The notes beneath the pieces are model-generated. The model did not search any database, was not told where the DNA came from, and saw only the letters and a list, made by a program, of their open reading frames with translations. Positions 35,914-45,838 of a stretch of DNA of 64,000 nucleotides are shown here, piece after piece (position 1 is the stretch's first letter; the number at the start of each line of letters is the position of its first letter). Both the position numbers and the translations under genes were made by a program. Origin of the DNA: Propionispira arboris (GTDB taxonomy: Bacteria > Bacillota > Negativicutes > Selenomonadales > Selenomonadaceae); contig NZ_FNZK01000006.1 of the NCBI RefSeq assembly GCF_900109225.1, positions 1-64,000 of the forward strand, read 5' to 3'.

Positions 35914-35984
35914 AAATACACCCCTATCCAAAATGGTAAAATGATGGTATCAAAACCAGTTACCATTCTGAAAGGGGTGTATTT
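35914..35984. repeat. 71-nt imperfect hairpin, possible insertion-sequence remnant
   Basis: AAATACACCCCT (35914-35925) pairs with AGGGGTGTATTT (35973-35984); inside, AATGGTA (35932-35938) pairs with TACCATT (35961-35967). The right arm overlaps direct repeat B. Such a nested hairpin with no T-run fits an IS end or cruciform rather than a terminator. Confidence 0.55.
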
Positions 35985-36029
35985 TATATTACAATTAAAG
36001 TATGCTTGTTTTCTAAATTGCGGTTTTTA
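35961..36029 (+). repeat. direct repeat B flanking the TetR/CrtC-like cassette
   Basis: TACCATTCTGAAAG (35961-35974) and GTTTTCTAAATTGCGGTTTT (36008-36027), matching repeat A with a longer middle. It ends ten bases before the HAD hydrolase stop codon. Confidence 0.6.
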
Positions 36030-36038
36030 TAACAAATG

Positions 36039-36689
36039 CTATTCGGAAATTCTAGGAATTGTGTTGCAAAATTTGGCAAATTCATGGATTGTCGCAAAAA
36101 TATAATCTGGCTTTAATTTGTTCAATTTTTCGATTTCTGTGGTCTCCGCCCATGCTGCCGAGATCATTCTTACGCCTGCTTTTCTGGCAGCTGTTATATC
36201 AGTCGGTGCATCGCCAACATAATAGGCTTCTTCCGGTTTAATTTTAAAATTTTTGAGAACAGCTGACATTCCTGCCAATTTTACACTTCCCGTGATTGAA
36301 CCCGTTTCAACCTGTTCAAATAAATCTCCAATTTCATATTGTTCTAAGGTTATATCTGTACTTTTCTTTCCCTTGCCCGTCACCATGGCTATCCGTATGC
36401 CTTTTTGCTTTAAATCTTTTATGATCTCCACGATACCCTCAAATGCTTTTGGACATTCGTTGTGAAAAAGTTTATAATAATGCAAATATTTTTCTAACCC
36501 CTCTTCATACTGTTTTGGTATCAGCGAGTGAATCGTACCTTCTTCCGAAGGTCCAAAAGTTGCGATAATTTCTTCATCACTGATATTTCTTTTCATAAAA
36601 GTTTCAATTGTTTGACGAAAAGCCTTGATACAAAGAGGAAGTGTATTTCCTATCGTTCCATCTAAATCAAAAATCATTGCCTTAATCAT
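36039..36689 (-). CDS. HAD-superfamily phosphatase (phosphoglycolate phosphatase-like)
   Basis: 216 residues. Motif I FDLDGTIGNT has the nucleophile Asp8 and Asp10; motif II is MVTGKGKKS near 100; motif III/IV is GDAPTDITAARKAG near 160. A four-helix cap between motif I and II places it in the Gph/PpaX group. The ATG is at 36689. It is separated by 65 bases from the upstream larA, so they may be co-transcribed. The natural substrate is not evident: phosphoglycolate, pyrophosphate and other small esters are all possible. Confidence 0.85.
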   Translation of the reverse strand: MIKAMIFDLDGTIGNTLPLCIKAFRQTIETFMKRNISDEEIIATFGPSEEGTIHSLIPKQYEEGLEKYLHYYKLFHNECPKAFEGIVEIIKDLKQKGIRIAMVTGKGKKSTDITLEQYEIGDLFEQVETGSITGSVKLAGMSAVLKNFKIKPEEAYYVGDAPTDITAARKAGVRMISAAWAETTEIEKLNKLKPDYIFATIHEFAKFCNTIPRISE

Positions 36690-36754
36690 TCGCGCGTCTC
36701 CTTCGTATTGTTTCTCATTTTAATGTATCCGTTTGCTCAGGTTCTTCTTTATAC

Positions 36755-38038
36755 TCAGTCTTTTACAATTACGGAAAGGCCATCCGGAATAACCGTTATC
36801 TTTGCCCCTTCGCCTTGCAGTTCATAGGCTCGTTTCAAAGCCTCATCTAATGTTTTGGCAAGCTCCATATGCATGTTTTTAATCAATTGTTCATCGACAA
36901 GATCCGACACCATAATCACATGGTGTTTCGCAAGAATACGTGCTAATATTTGCGAGGTCCATTGATCCGGAATCGTATCCTGTCGTTTTGTATGTATTGC
37001 TTTTTCTAAAAATTCTTCTGGTGTTTTTACGTCAGCTAAATTTCTATAAAATCCTTCCCCACCATGCCCGTCAGCACAGCCTGCAACCATAATAATAACA
37101 CCATTTTCTTTATTCACAGCTTCAGCCGTTGTCATTCCTTTAACTGCCTGATAAATATTTTGATCTAAAGGATAACCACCATTTGTGGAAATAGCTATAT
37201 CACAAGGTATTTTTTTTACTTCCGACATTTTTTTTACGAAAGAACAGCCTGTTTGATGGGCTTTTTCTAAATCACCAGCAAAAGAAGCAATAATTTTTTT
37301 ATTTCCATCCAATACTACATTTAAAATAAAAGCAAGCCCGGATTTCTTCGCCGCGTACAACATATCAGCATGAATCAGATTCCCTTTAAGATTACCGGTA
37401 CGCGCCTCACTCGTATCAATAAATTCTCCACAGTGATTCGCCATAATCGTTTTATACGATGCAATTCCCGGCAATACAGACTTTCTACCGCCAGAAAATC
37501 CCGCGAAAAAATGTGATTCAATAAAGCCTTCCGCAATAAGCAGATCCGCCTCAGCTGCAATACGATTGATGATGCAGGGTCCGCCAGATGGCAGGATGCC
37601 TATTTGCACCATAGCATCATCATCTGTTGAAATATGCATGATAATCTGTTCGTGATTCACAATATCTTCGCCATATTTATCAATCAATTCCTCTTTGGTT
37701 GATGGACGATGAAAGCCAGTAGCAACTAAAATTTTAATATCTGCATCCGGTTCAATCTGCCGAATACGTCTAAGTAGAATCGGCGTAATAATCTTTGATG
37801 GTACCGGACGCGTATGATCTGAACTAATCAAAACGATCTTTTTCTTGCCACGAACCAGTTCTTCTAATTTATCTGACCCAATCGGAGCAGCCAGGGATGC
37901 TTCTACGATTTCTTCTTGCGACAACTTCGTTGCATAATTTTCTGCTTCTGAAGTCAAAACACCAGCTAAATTATTCTTGTTGATTTTTGCTATAATCTTT
38001 CTCTTATCATATGGTAAGCTTATATTCACAAATTCCAT
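36755..38038 (-). CDS. larA: nickel-dependent lactate racemase family protein (LarA)
   Basis: 427 residues. Residues that build the nickel-pincer active site in Lactobacillus plantarum LarA (His108, His174, Lys184, His200) all appear here shifted by two: His110 (TGFHRP), His176 and Lys186 (ESHFFAGFSGGRKSVLPG), His202 (MANHCGEF); SDHTRP at 73-78 is also present. It interconverts L- and D-lactate or a related 2-hydroxyacid. The ATG at 38038 has AGGAGG upstream. The cofactor makers LarB, LarC and LarE are not in this window. Substrates other than lactate are known in the family. Confidence 0.9.
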   Translation of the reverse strand: MEFVNISLPYDKRKIIAKINKNNLAGVLTSEAENYATKLSQEEIVEASLAAPIGSDKLEELVRGKKKIVLISSDHTRPVPSKIITPILLRRIRQIEPDADIKILVATGFHRPSTKEELIDKYGEDIVNHEQIIMHISTDDDAMVQIGILPSGGPCIINRIAAEADLLIAEGFIESHFFAGFSGGRKSVLPGIASYKTIMANHCGEFIDTSEARTGNLKGNLIHADMLYAAKKSGLAFILNVVLDGNKKIIASFAGDLEKAHQTGCSFVKKMSEVKKIPCDIAISTNGGYPLDQNIYQAVKGMTTAEAVNKENGVIIMVAGCADGHGGEGFYRNLADVKTPEEFLEKAIHTKRQDTIPDQWTSQILARILAKHHVIMVSDLVDEQLIKNMHMELAKTLDEALKRAYELQGEGAKITVIPDGLSVIVKD

Positions 38039-38372
38039 TATAAAACCTCCTAGTTTGATTTCAATGAGACATTTATTGGGTATCTGAGAACCAGTATAGT
38101 GCAATATTGTTTTTTTGTATAGCTCAAGAAAAAGATGACTCTTATAAATAAATATGATAACGAAAAATCAAAAGCATACGTTTTTTCGTAGCCAACCGAT
38201 TATAAAATATAAAAAAGCCACTTATTGCAAGACGCTATACAGATTAATTGGTTTTTCTAGTACAAACTCCCTACTCTTTTCCCATTTACAGAACCTCCTG
38301 TGACAAGTATGCTTAAAGTAGACTTATGAATACATCATAGCAATTTTGCTGTTTTAGAATGGAAGTGTACAC

Positions 38373-38636
38373 ATGAATTTTATAAAATATGATTTAGGTC
38401 CTGTTGCTGGTGGAAATAAAGTTAGAGTTACACTTGATATACAGGCGAATGTAATGTTAATGGATCGCATGAATTTTTCCTTATACAATGACTCGCTTGC
38501 TTTTAAATATTTTGGTGGTTACTATAAAAACTCACCCGTTACCATTGATGTTCCTGATACGGATCATTGGTATGTTATTATTGATTTGGGCGGTGCCGCT
38601 GGTCCGGTAAAAACAACCTGCAGCGTCATATCTTAG
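38373..38636 (+). CDS. DUF1883 domain protein
   Basis: 87 residues, entirely one DUF1883 domain: MNFIKYDLG at the start, NVMLMDRMNF in the middle, and SPVTIDVPDTDHWYVIIDLGG near the end. The domain is a small beta-rich fold of unknown function, sometimes fused to TIR or other signalling domains; here it stands alone. The preceding 38105-38372 stretch is AT-rich, with a possible larA promoter (TATACT on the minus strand near 38095) and no other gene. Confidence 0.82.
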   Translation: MNFIKYDLGPVAGGNKVRVTLDIQANVMLMDRMNFSLYNDSLAFKYFGGYYKNSPVTIDVPDTDHWYVIIDLGGAAGPVKTTCSVIS

Positions 38637-38679
38637 ACAAAAAAACAGATATCATTTTAGGAAAAAAGAATATGAACCA

Positions 38680-38720
38680 AAAAAGCTGACTCCTATTTTA
38701 TATAGGAATCAGCTTTTTTA
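38680..38720. terminator. bidirectional terminator between DUF1883 gene and argH
   Basis: AAAAAGCTGA-C-TCCTAT / ATAGGA-A-TCAGCTTTTTT stem-loop with T/A runs on both flanks; serves DUF1883 on the plus strand and the arg operon on the minus strand. Confidence 0.88.
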
Positions 38721-38766
38721 CATATTGCTACTACCGACAAATTTGCTTGTACTAACTTCTCTTTAT

Positions 38767-40191
38767 TTAAATCTGAATTTGTTTGCTTTCATATTCGTCA
38801 ATAACGACCTGTTGTTTTTCCAGCATTGCTTTGGCAAGCTGCAATTGATTTTCTACTTGTGTATAGGAGGTACCACCAAACGAGTTACGATTCTTTACAC
38901 AAGTTTCCGGTTTAATTGCTTCTAAAATATCGGCTTCAAAAAGTGGTGATAATTCTTTGAACTCATCATGAGATAAATCTTTTAGCCAAATTTTCTTTTC
39001 AATACAATAATGTACCGCTTTACCGGATACTTCATGAGCTTGTCTAAATGGCAGACCTTTTTTTACCAGATAATCCGCCAAATCCGTTGCATTGGAAAAA
39101 TCATCGCTTACAGCTTTAAACATGACGTCTTTGTTTACTTTCATCGCCCGAATCATCTGGGCATAAACAGCCAGACTGAATTTCACAGTATCAATCGTGT
39201 CAAAAAGACCTTCTTTATCTTCTTGCAGATCTTTATTATAAGCAAGCGGCAAACCTTTTGTTGTTGTAAGCATTGCCATAAGGTGACCAATAACCCGACC
39301 GGTTTTACCACGAACCAGTTCTGATACATCTGGGTTTTTCTTCTGTGGCATCATGCTGGAGCCTGTACAATGGGCATCATCTAATTCAATGAAGGAAAAT
39401 TCCCGTGAACACCACATTATGATTTCTTCACTGAGACGACTCATATGCATCATCATAATAGATGCTGCCGACAAAAATTCCAGAATATAATCACGGTCAC
39501 TGACCGCATCTAGACTGTTTGTATAAATTGACTCAAAATTAAGCTGATCCGCAACAAAACTGCGATCAATCGGGAAGGTTGTACCAGCCAAAGCCCCCGC
39601 GCCAAGCGGCATTATATCAGCTCGTTCATACACACCCTTTAGACGGGAAAAGTCACGACTGAGCATCGAAAAATAAGCCATCATATGATGCGAGAATAGG
39701 ATTGGCTGAGCACGCTGCAAATGCGTATAACCAGGCATGATGACATCACTGTATTTTTCTGCTGTTTCGACAAAAGCCGTCTGCATATCAAATACAAGCT
39801 TGGCAATATTTACGACTTCTTTACGTACATACATATGGGTATCCAGTGCGACCTGATCATTACGGCTGCGAGCCGTATGAAGTCGACCACCCGCTTCACC
39901 GATTGCATCGGTTAGACGTTTTTCAATATTCATATGTATATCTTCTAAGGCAACATCAAATGAAAAGTTGCCTTGTTCGATATCCGTCAAGATCTTTTTC
40001 AAGCCAGCAATAATCGAGTCCTTATCTGCATCGGCAATGATACCGCATTTGGCCAGCATCGTTGCATGCGCGATACTACCTGCAATATCTTCGTGATACA
40101 TGCGTTTATCAAACGAGATAGAAGCCTGAAATTCGTTGATCATTTCATCAGTTGATTTGGAAAATCTTCCACCCCAAAGTTTTTTACTCAT
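38767..40191 (-). CDS. argH: argininosuccinate lyase
   Basis: 474 residues of the fumarase/aspartase fold. The signature [12 protein letters not shown] occurs near residue 282, [10 protein letters not shown] near 105 and [10 protein letters not shown] near 155 form the rest of the active site. It releases fumarate from argininosuccinate to give arginine, the last step of the pathway. Its ATG overlaps the end of argG by eight bases, with AGGACTT upstream inside argG. Last gene of the operon. Confidence 0.97.
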   Translation of the reverse strand: MSKKLWGGRFSKSTDEMINEFQASISFDKRMYHEDIAGSIAHATMLAKCGIIADADKDSIIAGLKKILTDIEQGNFSFDVALEDIHMNIEKRLTDAIGEAGGRLHTARSRNDQVALDTHMYVRKEVVNIAKLVFDMQTAFVETAEKYSDVIMPGYTHLQRAQPILFSHHMMAYFSMLSRDFSRLKGVYERADIMPLGAGALAGTTFPIDRSFVADQLNFESIYTNSLDAVSDRDYILEFLSAASIMMMHMSRLSEEIIMWCSREFSFIELDDAHCTGSSMMPQKKNPDVSELVRGKTGRVIGHLMAMLTTTKGLPLAYNKDLQEDKEGLFDTIDTVKFSLAVYAQMIRAMKVNKDVMFKAVSDDFSNATDLADYLVKKGLPFRQAHEVSGKAVHYCIEKKIWLKDLSHDEFKELSPLFEADILEAIKPETCVKNRNSFGGTSYTQVENQLQLAKAMLEKQQVVIDEYESKQIQI

Positions 40192-41404
40192 TTTTAAGTC
40201 CTGCTTCTTCTTTCATTAAGGCTCTCACTTTAAGCGGCAAACCAAAAAGGTTGATAAATCCAGTTGCATCAGCCTGATTGTAGACTTCATCACGTTCGAA
40301 CGTAACAAATTCTTTGCTGTATAACGAATATGGCGATTTCGCCCCAGCTGACATAATATTGCCTTTATACAATTTCAGTTGTACCGTACCGGTAACGGAT
40401 TCTTGCGTACTGTCAACAAAAGCAGCCAGTGCTTCACGAAGCTGTGAGAACCACATTCCATCATATACCAACTCACCATAGCGGATCGCAATACCTTCTT
40501 TATAATGGAGCGTTTGTCTGTCAAGGCAGAGATATTCAAGTTCACGATGCGCATAATAGAGAATTGCTCCGCCTGGATTTTCATATACGCCGCGGGATTT
40601 CATGCCCACCAGACGGTTTTCAACAATATCCGTAATACCAATACCATTCGCCGCACCAATATCATTTAATTTAGTTAAAAGTTCTACAGCACCCATTTTG
40701 TTGCCATTTACTGCAACAGGAATCCCTTTTTCAAAATCAACCGTTACATATTCTGCTCTATCCGGCGCATCTTCTGGTGCTTTTGAGATAAGCAGCATAT
40801 CATTTTTCGGTGCATTCCAAGGATCTTCAAGATCTGAACCTTCATGGCTCAAATGCCAAATGTTTCTATCCATACTATATGTTTTATTGCTTGTTGCAAC
40901 AGGAATTTTATGTTTTGCCGCATATTCAAGTGCATCTTCACGGGATCTAATTTCCCACTCACGCCAAGGTGCAATAATACGGATATTTGGTGCTAACGCT
41001 TTTACCGTAAGTTCAAAACGAACCTGGTCATTCCCTTTGCCAGTTGCGCCATGAGCGATGGCATCTGCACCTTCTTGTTTAGCGATTTCCACAAGTGCTT
41101 TCGCAATAATCGGACGAGCAAACGAAGTCCCTAATAAATATTTACCTTCATAAACTGCGCCTGCTTTTAAAGTCGGCCACACATATTCTTCAAGGAATGG
41201 TTCCGTCAAATCAGCAATAAATACTTTCGATGCACCCGAGGCAAGAGCTTTGTCATGAACTACATCAAGTTCATCCCCTTGTCCAATATCAGCACAAACT
41301 GCAATAACTTCACAGCCATTATAATTTTCTTTTAACCATGGAATAATAACGGAAGTATCTAAACCACCGGAATATGCAAGTACTACTTTCTTTACATCAG
41401 CCAT
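40184..41404 (-). CDS. argG: argininosuccinate synthase
   Basis: 406 residues. The N-terminal ATP pyrophosphatase loop [11 protein letters not shown] is at about 9-19, [13 protein letters not shown] near 118 and [14 protein letters not shown] near 178 bind citrulline and aspartate. It condenses citrulline with aspartate at the cost of ATP. The ATG at 41404 is preferred to the TTG one codon before it. It overlaps argH, which it precedes. Confidence 0.97.
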   Translation of the reverse strand: MADVKKVVLAYSGGLDTSVIIPWLKENYNGCEVIAVCADIGQGDELDVVHDKALASGASKVFIADLTEPFLEEYVWPTLKAGAVYEGKYLLGTSFARPIIAKALVEIAKQEGADAIAHGATGKGNDQVRFELTVKALAPNIRIIAPWREWEIRSREDALEYAAKHKIPVATSNKTYSMDRNIWHLSHEGSDLEDPWNAPKNDMLLISKAPEDAPDRAEYVTVDFEKGIPVAVNGNKMGAVELLTKLNDIGAANGIGITDIVENRLVGMKSRGVYENPGGAILYYAHRELEYLCLDRQTLHYKEGIAIRYGELVYDGMWFSQLREALAAFVDSTQESVTGTVQLKLYKGNIMSAGAKSPYSLYSKEFVTFERDEVYNQADATGFINLFGLPLKVRALMKEEAGLKNE

Positions 41405-41446
41405 CAAAAAAAACGCCTCTCTTTTCCAAAATATTATTTAAATTTT

Positions 41447-42379
41447 TCAATCACACATTGTTAAGGCCATAATTGCCTTCTGGACATGCAGACGGTTTTC
41501 CGCCTCATCAAAGATGACTTGTGCATTATCTTCCATAACATCTTCCGTGATTTCTTCACCACGATGAGCCGGCAGACAATGCAGTACAATTGCTCTTTTA
41601 TCAGCAGCTTGTAAAAGTTCTTTGTTGATTTGATAATTTTTGAAGATTTCTTTACGTTCCTGACGCTCCGATTCTTGTCCCATGCTCGCCCAAACGTCTG
41701 TATACAGGATATCAGCATCTTTTGCGGCAGCAAAGATATCATGGCCTACCGTAATAGAACCGCCCGTCAGCTTTGCATCTTCCACCGCATTTTTGGTCAC
41801 AGCCGCATTTGGTTCATAGCCTGGCGGCGCCGCCACCGAAAAATGCATACCAACTTTGGCACAACCATACATCAACGAATGAGTCATGTTATTCCCGTCG
41901 CCAATATAAGCGAGCTTCAAGCCCTTAAGGTTCTTGCCTTTATGCTCTTGTACCGTCAGTAAATCCGTTAGCACCTGGCAAGGATGCAGTAAATCCGTCA
42001 AGGCATTAATGACAGGAATATCTGCATATTTGGCAAATTCCTCCACATCAGCATGAGCAAACGTACGAATCATCACACCATCGAGATACCGTGACAAAAC
42101 ACGCGCTGTATCTTTAATCGGCTCGCCACGCCCTATCTGTAATTCACTTCCAGATAAGAAAAGTGCCGTACCACCCAATTGATACATTCCTACTTCAAAG
42201 GATACACGGGTTCTTGTTGATGATTTTTGAAAAATCATCCCCAACGTTTTACCTTTTAAAATGTGATGCTCAATACCAGCTTTTTGCTTTGCCTTTAATT
42301 CTTTGGCAAGGTCAAGGATTTCATACACCTCTTCTGTCGTAAGATCGTGTATCGATAATAAATCTTTGCCTTTCAACAT
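41447..42379 (-). CDS. argF: ornithine carbamoyltransferase
   Basis: 310 residues. Carbamoyl-phosphate motif STRTRVSFE at about 53-61, and HCLPAHRGEE near 267 with the catalytic cysteine; the ornithine-specific loop DVWASMGQE is near 226. It forms citrulline from ornithine and carbamoyl phosphate. A GGGGG run precedes the ATG. No carAB genes are present here, so carbamoyl phosphate must come from elsewhere. Confidence 0.96.
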   Translation of the reverse strand: MLKGKDLLSIHDLTTEEVYEILDLAKELKAKQKAGIEHHILKGKTLGMIFQKSSTRTRVSFEVGMYQLGGTALFLSGSELQIGRGEPIKDTARVLSRYLDGVMIRTFAHADVEEFAKYADIPVINALTDLLHPCQVLTDLLTVQEHKGKNLKGLKLAYIGDGNNMTHSLMYGCAKVGMHFSVAAPPGYEPNAAVTKNAVEDAKLTGGSITVGHDIFAAAKDADILYTDVWASMGQESERQERKEIFKNYQINKELLQAADKRAIVLHCLPAHRGEEITEDVMEDNAQVIFDEAENRLHVQKAIMALTMCD

Positions 42380-42466
42380 ATTAAAACCCCCAAAAATTTT
42401 ACCGCCCGCATATTTTATCTATATTCGGTGATAAGCACCTAATTATTATACTATAATAGCTTTAAT

Positions 42467-43660
42467 TTATACATGTTTTTTTAAAACTTTATCCAGTATG
42501 GTCATGAGCTCATCCACATGTTGTTTTGTGATGATAAGCGGTGGCACAAACCGTAAAACATTCCCTGCTGTACAATTGATGATAGCTCCCTGCTCCAGAC
42601 ATTCATTTACGATGTCACGACCTGGTTTCGTTAATTGCATGCCAAGGATCAAGCCAAGGCCACGAACATCTACGATAAGCGAAGGGTATTTCACCTTACA
42701 TTCTTCCAATTTACTCTTAAGATAAGCGCCCATTTCCTGACAATTTTCCAGTAAATGATCGCTTGCAATCGTATCAAGAACTGCATTTGCGGCTGCACAA
42801 GCAAGCGGATTGCCACCAAAAGTCGAGCCATGATCGCCAGCATGGAAAACCTTCGCTATTTCATCGGCGGCGATAAAGGCTCCAATTGGTACCCCGCCGG
42901 CAAGACCTTTCGCAAGTGTAACAACATCCGGTTTCACGCCTAATTGTTCATAAGCGAACAATGTACCAGTTCTGCCCATCCCCGTCTGAATTTCATCAAA
43001 AATGAGTACTGCATGATATTTATCACATAAAGCGCGAACCTGTTTAAGATAATCAACGCCCGGCATATTCACGCCGCCTTCGCCTTGAATTGGTTCCAGC
43101 ATAACAGCACATGTCTTATCGCTCATCATATTTTCAAGAGCCTTAATATCATTATACGGTACATAATCAAAACCTGCCGGCAAAGGACCAAATCCTTCCC
43201 GATATTTGGGCTGACCCGTGGCCGTAAGTGTAGCAATCGTACGTCCATGAAAGCTGTGAATTGCTGTAATGATCTGCGATTTATCTGGGTCGATGCTATG
43301 TGCATATTTACGAGCCAGCTTCATAGCCCCTTCATTGGCTTCCGCACCAGAATTACCCAAAAATACTTTGCCAAGACCACTGAGTTTTTTTAGTTTTTCT
43401 GCAACATCAACTTGGACTTTTGTATAATAAAGATTCGAGCAATGGATCATTTTCCCCGCTTGTTCAGCAATCGCTTTTACCAAGACCGGATGATTATGTC
43501 CTAAAACATTAACAGCAATCCCGCCCAGATAATCAATATATTTTTTTTCGTCTGTATCATATACGTAAGGTCCTTCTCCATGATCTAAAACAATTTGATA
43601 TCTTGCAAAGACCGGAAAATAGGATGCTTCGTCTTGTTTATAAATTTCTTCGTTTGTCAT
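42467..43660 (-). CDS. argD: acetylornithine aminotransferase
   Basis: 397-residue class III PLP aminotransferase. GNSGAEANEGAMKLAR near 103, FDEIQTGMGRTG near 222 and the Schiff-base lysine in TLAKGLAGGVPIGAF near 252 identify the family. It makes N-acetylornithine from N-acetylglutamate semialdehyde. Relatives act on succinyl or lysine intermediates, but the operon setting fixes the role. Confidence 0.95.
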   Translation of the reverse strand: MTNEEIYKQDEASYFPVFARYQIVLDHGEGPYVYDTDEKKYIDYLGGIAVNVLGHNHPVLVKAIAEQAGKMIHCSNLYYTKVQVDVAEKLKKLSGLGKVFLGNSGAEANEGAMKLARKYAHSIDPDKSQIITAIHSFHGRTIATLTATGQPKYREGFGPLPAGFDYVPYNDIKALENMMSDKTCAVMLEPIQGEGGVNMPGVDYLKQVRALCDKYHAVLIFDEIQTGMGRTGTLFAYEQLGVKPDVVTLAKGLAGGVPIGAFIAADEIAKVFHAGDHGSTFGGNPLACAAANAVLDTIASDHLLENCQEMGAYLKSKLEECKVKYPSLIVDVRGLGLILGMQLTKPGRDIVNECLEQGAIINCTAGNVLRFVPPLIITKQHVDELMTILDKVLKKHV

Positions 43661-43693
43661 CTGACTCGTCCTCTCCGTATGCTTTTTTACTTG

Positions 43694-44581
43694 TTACCGA
43701 ACAACTTCCGTGCCAATCCCCTGTGGTGTGAAAACTTCTAAAATCAACGAATGATCAAGGCGCCCATCAATTATATGGGTTTTGCCCGCCCCCGCTTCGA
43801 GTGAACACAAACACGCTTCTACTTTTGGAATCATACCACCAGCGATAGTTCCATCTTTTATCATTTCTTTTGCTTCATCTTGTGTAAGCGTTGAAACAAA
43901 CGTTGTTTTATCATGGTAGTCTTTATAAATACCTTCAATATCTGTCAAAAGAAGCAGTTTTTCAGCATGAAGTGCACCGGCAACTTCAGCTGCCACATAA
44001 TCGGCATTAATATTATAGCTTTCATTGTTTTCACCGACACCAATCGGTGCAATCACCGGAATATAATCCTGATCTAAAAGATCATTCAGTATATCCACAT
44101 TGATTTTTTCGACTTCACCAACAAAGCCAATATCAACCATCCGAACCGTTTCACCCTCGTAAACTTCAGCCAGCTTTTTTTTAGCGCGAATGAGTTCTGC
44201 ATCTTTACCGCTTAGTCCGACAGCCTTTACTCCGCGGTGATTCAGCAAACTGACAATTTCAGTATTGACCTTGCCCACCAGAACCATCTCCGCAATTTGA
44301 ACCGTTTCTTCATCTGTCACACGCAAACCACTGACAAATTCTGATTTTTTACCGATTTTCTGCAAAAAGCCAGTAATATCGGGCCCGCCGCCATGTACGA
44401 CAACGGGCCGAATACCAACATATTTCATCAAAGCAATGTCTTCCATTACTTTTGCTTTTAATTCATTATTGACCATCGCGTTGCCACCATATTTGATAAC
44501 AATTGTTTTACCAAAAAATTTTTGAATATATGGCAAAGCTTCTACTAATATAGCGGCTTTATCTTTTGATGAAAATTCCAC
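43694..44581 (-). CDS. argB: acetylglutamate kinase
   Basis: 295 residues of the amino-acid-kinase fold. KYGGNAM at about 27-33 and HGGGPDITGFLQK near 64 are the ATP and substrate loops, and GGMIPKVEACLCSLEAG near 250 closes the site. The start is a GTG at 44581 behind AAGGAGG. The N-terminal extension of about 20 residues before the first strand is the type linked to hexameric, arginine-inhibited enzymes, so feedback control is likely. Confidence 0.96.
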   Translation of the reverse strand: MEFSSKDKAAILVEALPYIQKFFGKTIVIKYGGNAMVNNELKAKVMEDIALMKYVGIRPVVVHGGGPDITGFLQKIGKKSEFVSGLRVTDEETVQIAEMVLVGKVNTEIVSLLNHRGVKAVGLSGKDAELIRAKKKLAEVYEGETVRMVDIGFVGEVEKINVDILNDLLDQDYIPVIAPIGVGENNESYNINADYVAAEVAGALHAEKLLLLTDIEGIYKDYHDKTTFVSTLTQDEAKEMIKDGTIAGGMIPKVEACLCSLEAGAGKTHIIDGRLDHSLILEVFTPQGIGTEVVR

Positions 44582-44596
44582 GTATTATCCTCCTTA

Positions 44597-45802
44597 TCAG
44601 GTGTGATATTCTCCGTTTATTTTTACATATTCATAAGAAAGATCACAGGACCATACCGTAGCTTCTTCATCGCCTAATCCCATATCAATCGAAATCGTAA
44701 TATCATGAGCTTCCATAACATCACGCAGGGCCGTTTGATCAAAAGCAGCACCCATGCCTTTATCAAAAACAGTGATATCGCCAAACTTCACAACCGTTTG
44801 TTCTGGTATCATTTGTACTCCGGCATAACCAACTGCACAAATTACACGGCCCCAGTTTGCATCCTGTCCAAAAAATGCCGTCTTAACAAGTGGAGATTTA
44901 GCCACCGACATAGCAACTGTTTTTGCATCGGCAAAAGAAGGCGAGCCCGTTACTTTGATTGTCAGAAATTTTGTTGCTCCTTCACCATCTTTCGCAATTT
45001 CTTGTGAGATTCCTGTACAAATTTTATCAAGGGCATCACAGAAAATTTTATAATCATCATTTTCTGTTGTAATTGCAACATTTGCAGCCATGCCATTTGC
45101 CATAACAACGACCATATCATTGGTACTCATATCGCCATCAACCGAAATCATATTAAACGAAGTTTCAACAACTTCCGAAAGTGCTTTTTGTAATAATTTT
45201 TGATTGATTGCTACATCCGTAGTAATGAAGCAAAGCATCGTTGCCATATTAGGCTGAATCATACCTGATCCTTTGGCAATCGCCCCTAAACGGACTTTTT
45301 TACCGCTGATTTCGATTTCCAGTGAGCAGGCTTTCGATTTTGTATCTGTGGTTATGATGGCATTACCTGCCGCCACACTGCCGTTTGCATTTAACTCTTT
45401 CACAGCGGCTTTAATACCTGGCTCCATTTTATCCATCGGCAAATTTACACCGATTACACCAGTAGAAGCAACAATAACATCATCCGGCTTCACACCTAAT
45501 TCCTGCGCTGTGATAGCTGCCATTTGATTGGCATCATCCATCCCCTGCTGCCCAGTACAAGCATTCGCGCAGCCAGCATTAGCAACAATTGCAAAAGCAG
45601 TCCCTGATTTAACTACCGCTTTTGAAACATGTACGGGAGCTGCAGCCACTGCATTTTGCGTAAATGTCCCAGCAACTACCGCTGCTTTTTCTGTATAAAT
45701 TACAGCAATATCTGCTTTACCGCTTTTTTTAATTCCAGCTTTGACACCCGCTGCTGTGAACCCTTTGGCAAATGTAACACCTGCATTATTTTCTCTAAAC
45801 AC
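44597..45802 (-). CDS. argJ: bifunctional ornithine acetyltransferase / N-acetylglutamate synthase
   Basis: 401 residues. The self-cleavage site and nucleophile Thr lie in MIQPNMATMLCF near residue 188, giving alpha and beta chains. It recycles the acetyl group from N-acetylornithine to glutamate; whether it can also use acetyl-CoA cannot be judged. No separate argA or argE is visible, which fits the recycling pathway. The start is a GTG at 45802 after GGAGG. Confidence 0.96.
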   Translation of the reverse strand: MFRENNAGVTFAKGFTAAGVKAGIKKSGKADIAVIYTEKAAVVAGTFTQNAVAAAPVHVSKAVVKSGTAFAIVANAGCANACTGQQGMDDANQMAAITAQELGVKPDDVIVASTGVIGVNLPMDKMEPGIKAAVKELNANGSVAAGNAIITTDTKSKACSLEIEISGKKVRLGAIAKGSGMIQPNMATMLCFITTDVAINQKLLQKALSEVVETSFNMISVDGDMSTNDMVVVMANGMAANVAITTENDDYKIFCDALDKICTGISQEIAKDGEGATKFLTIKVTGSPSFADAKTVAMSVAKSPLVKTAFFGQDANWGRVICAVGYAGVQMIPEQTVVKFGDITVFDKGMGAAFDQTALRDVMEAHDITISIDMGLGDEEATVWSCDLSYEYVKINGEYHT

Positions 45803-45838
45803 AAAAATTCCTCCAAATATTTATTTCGTATATATCCA

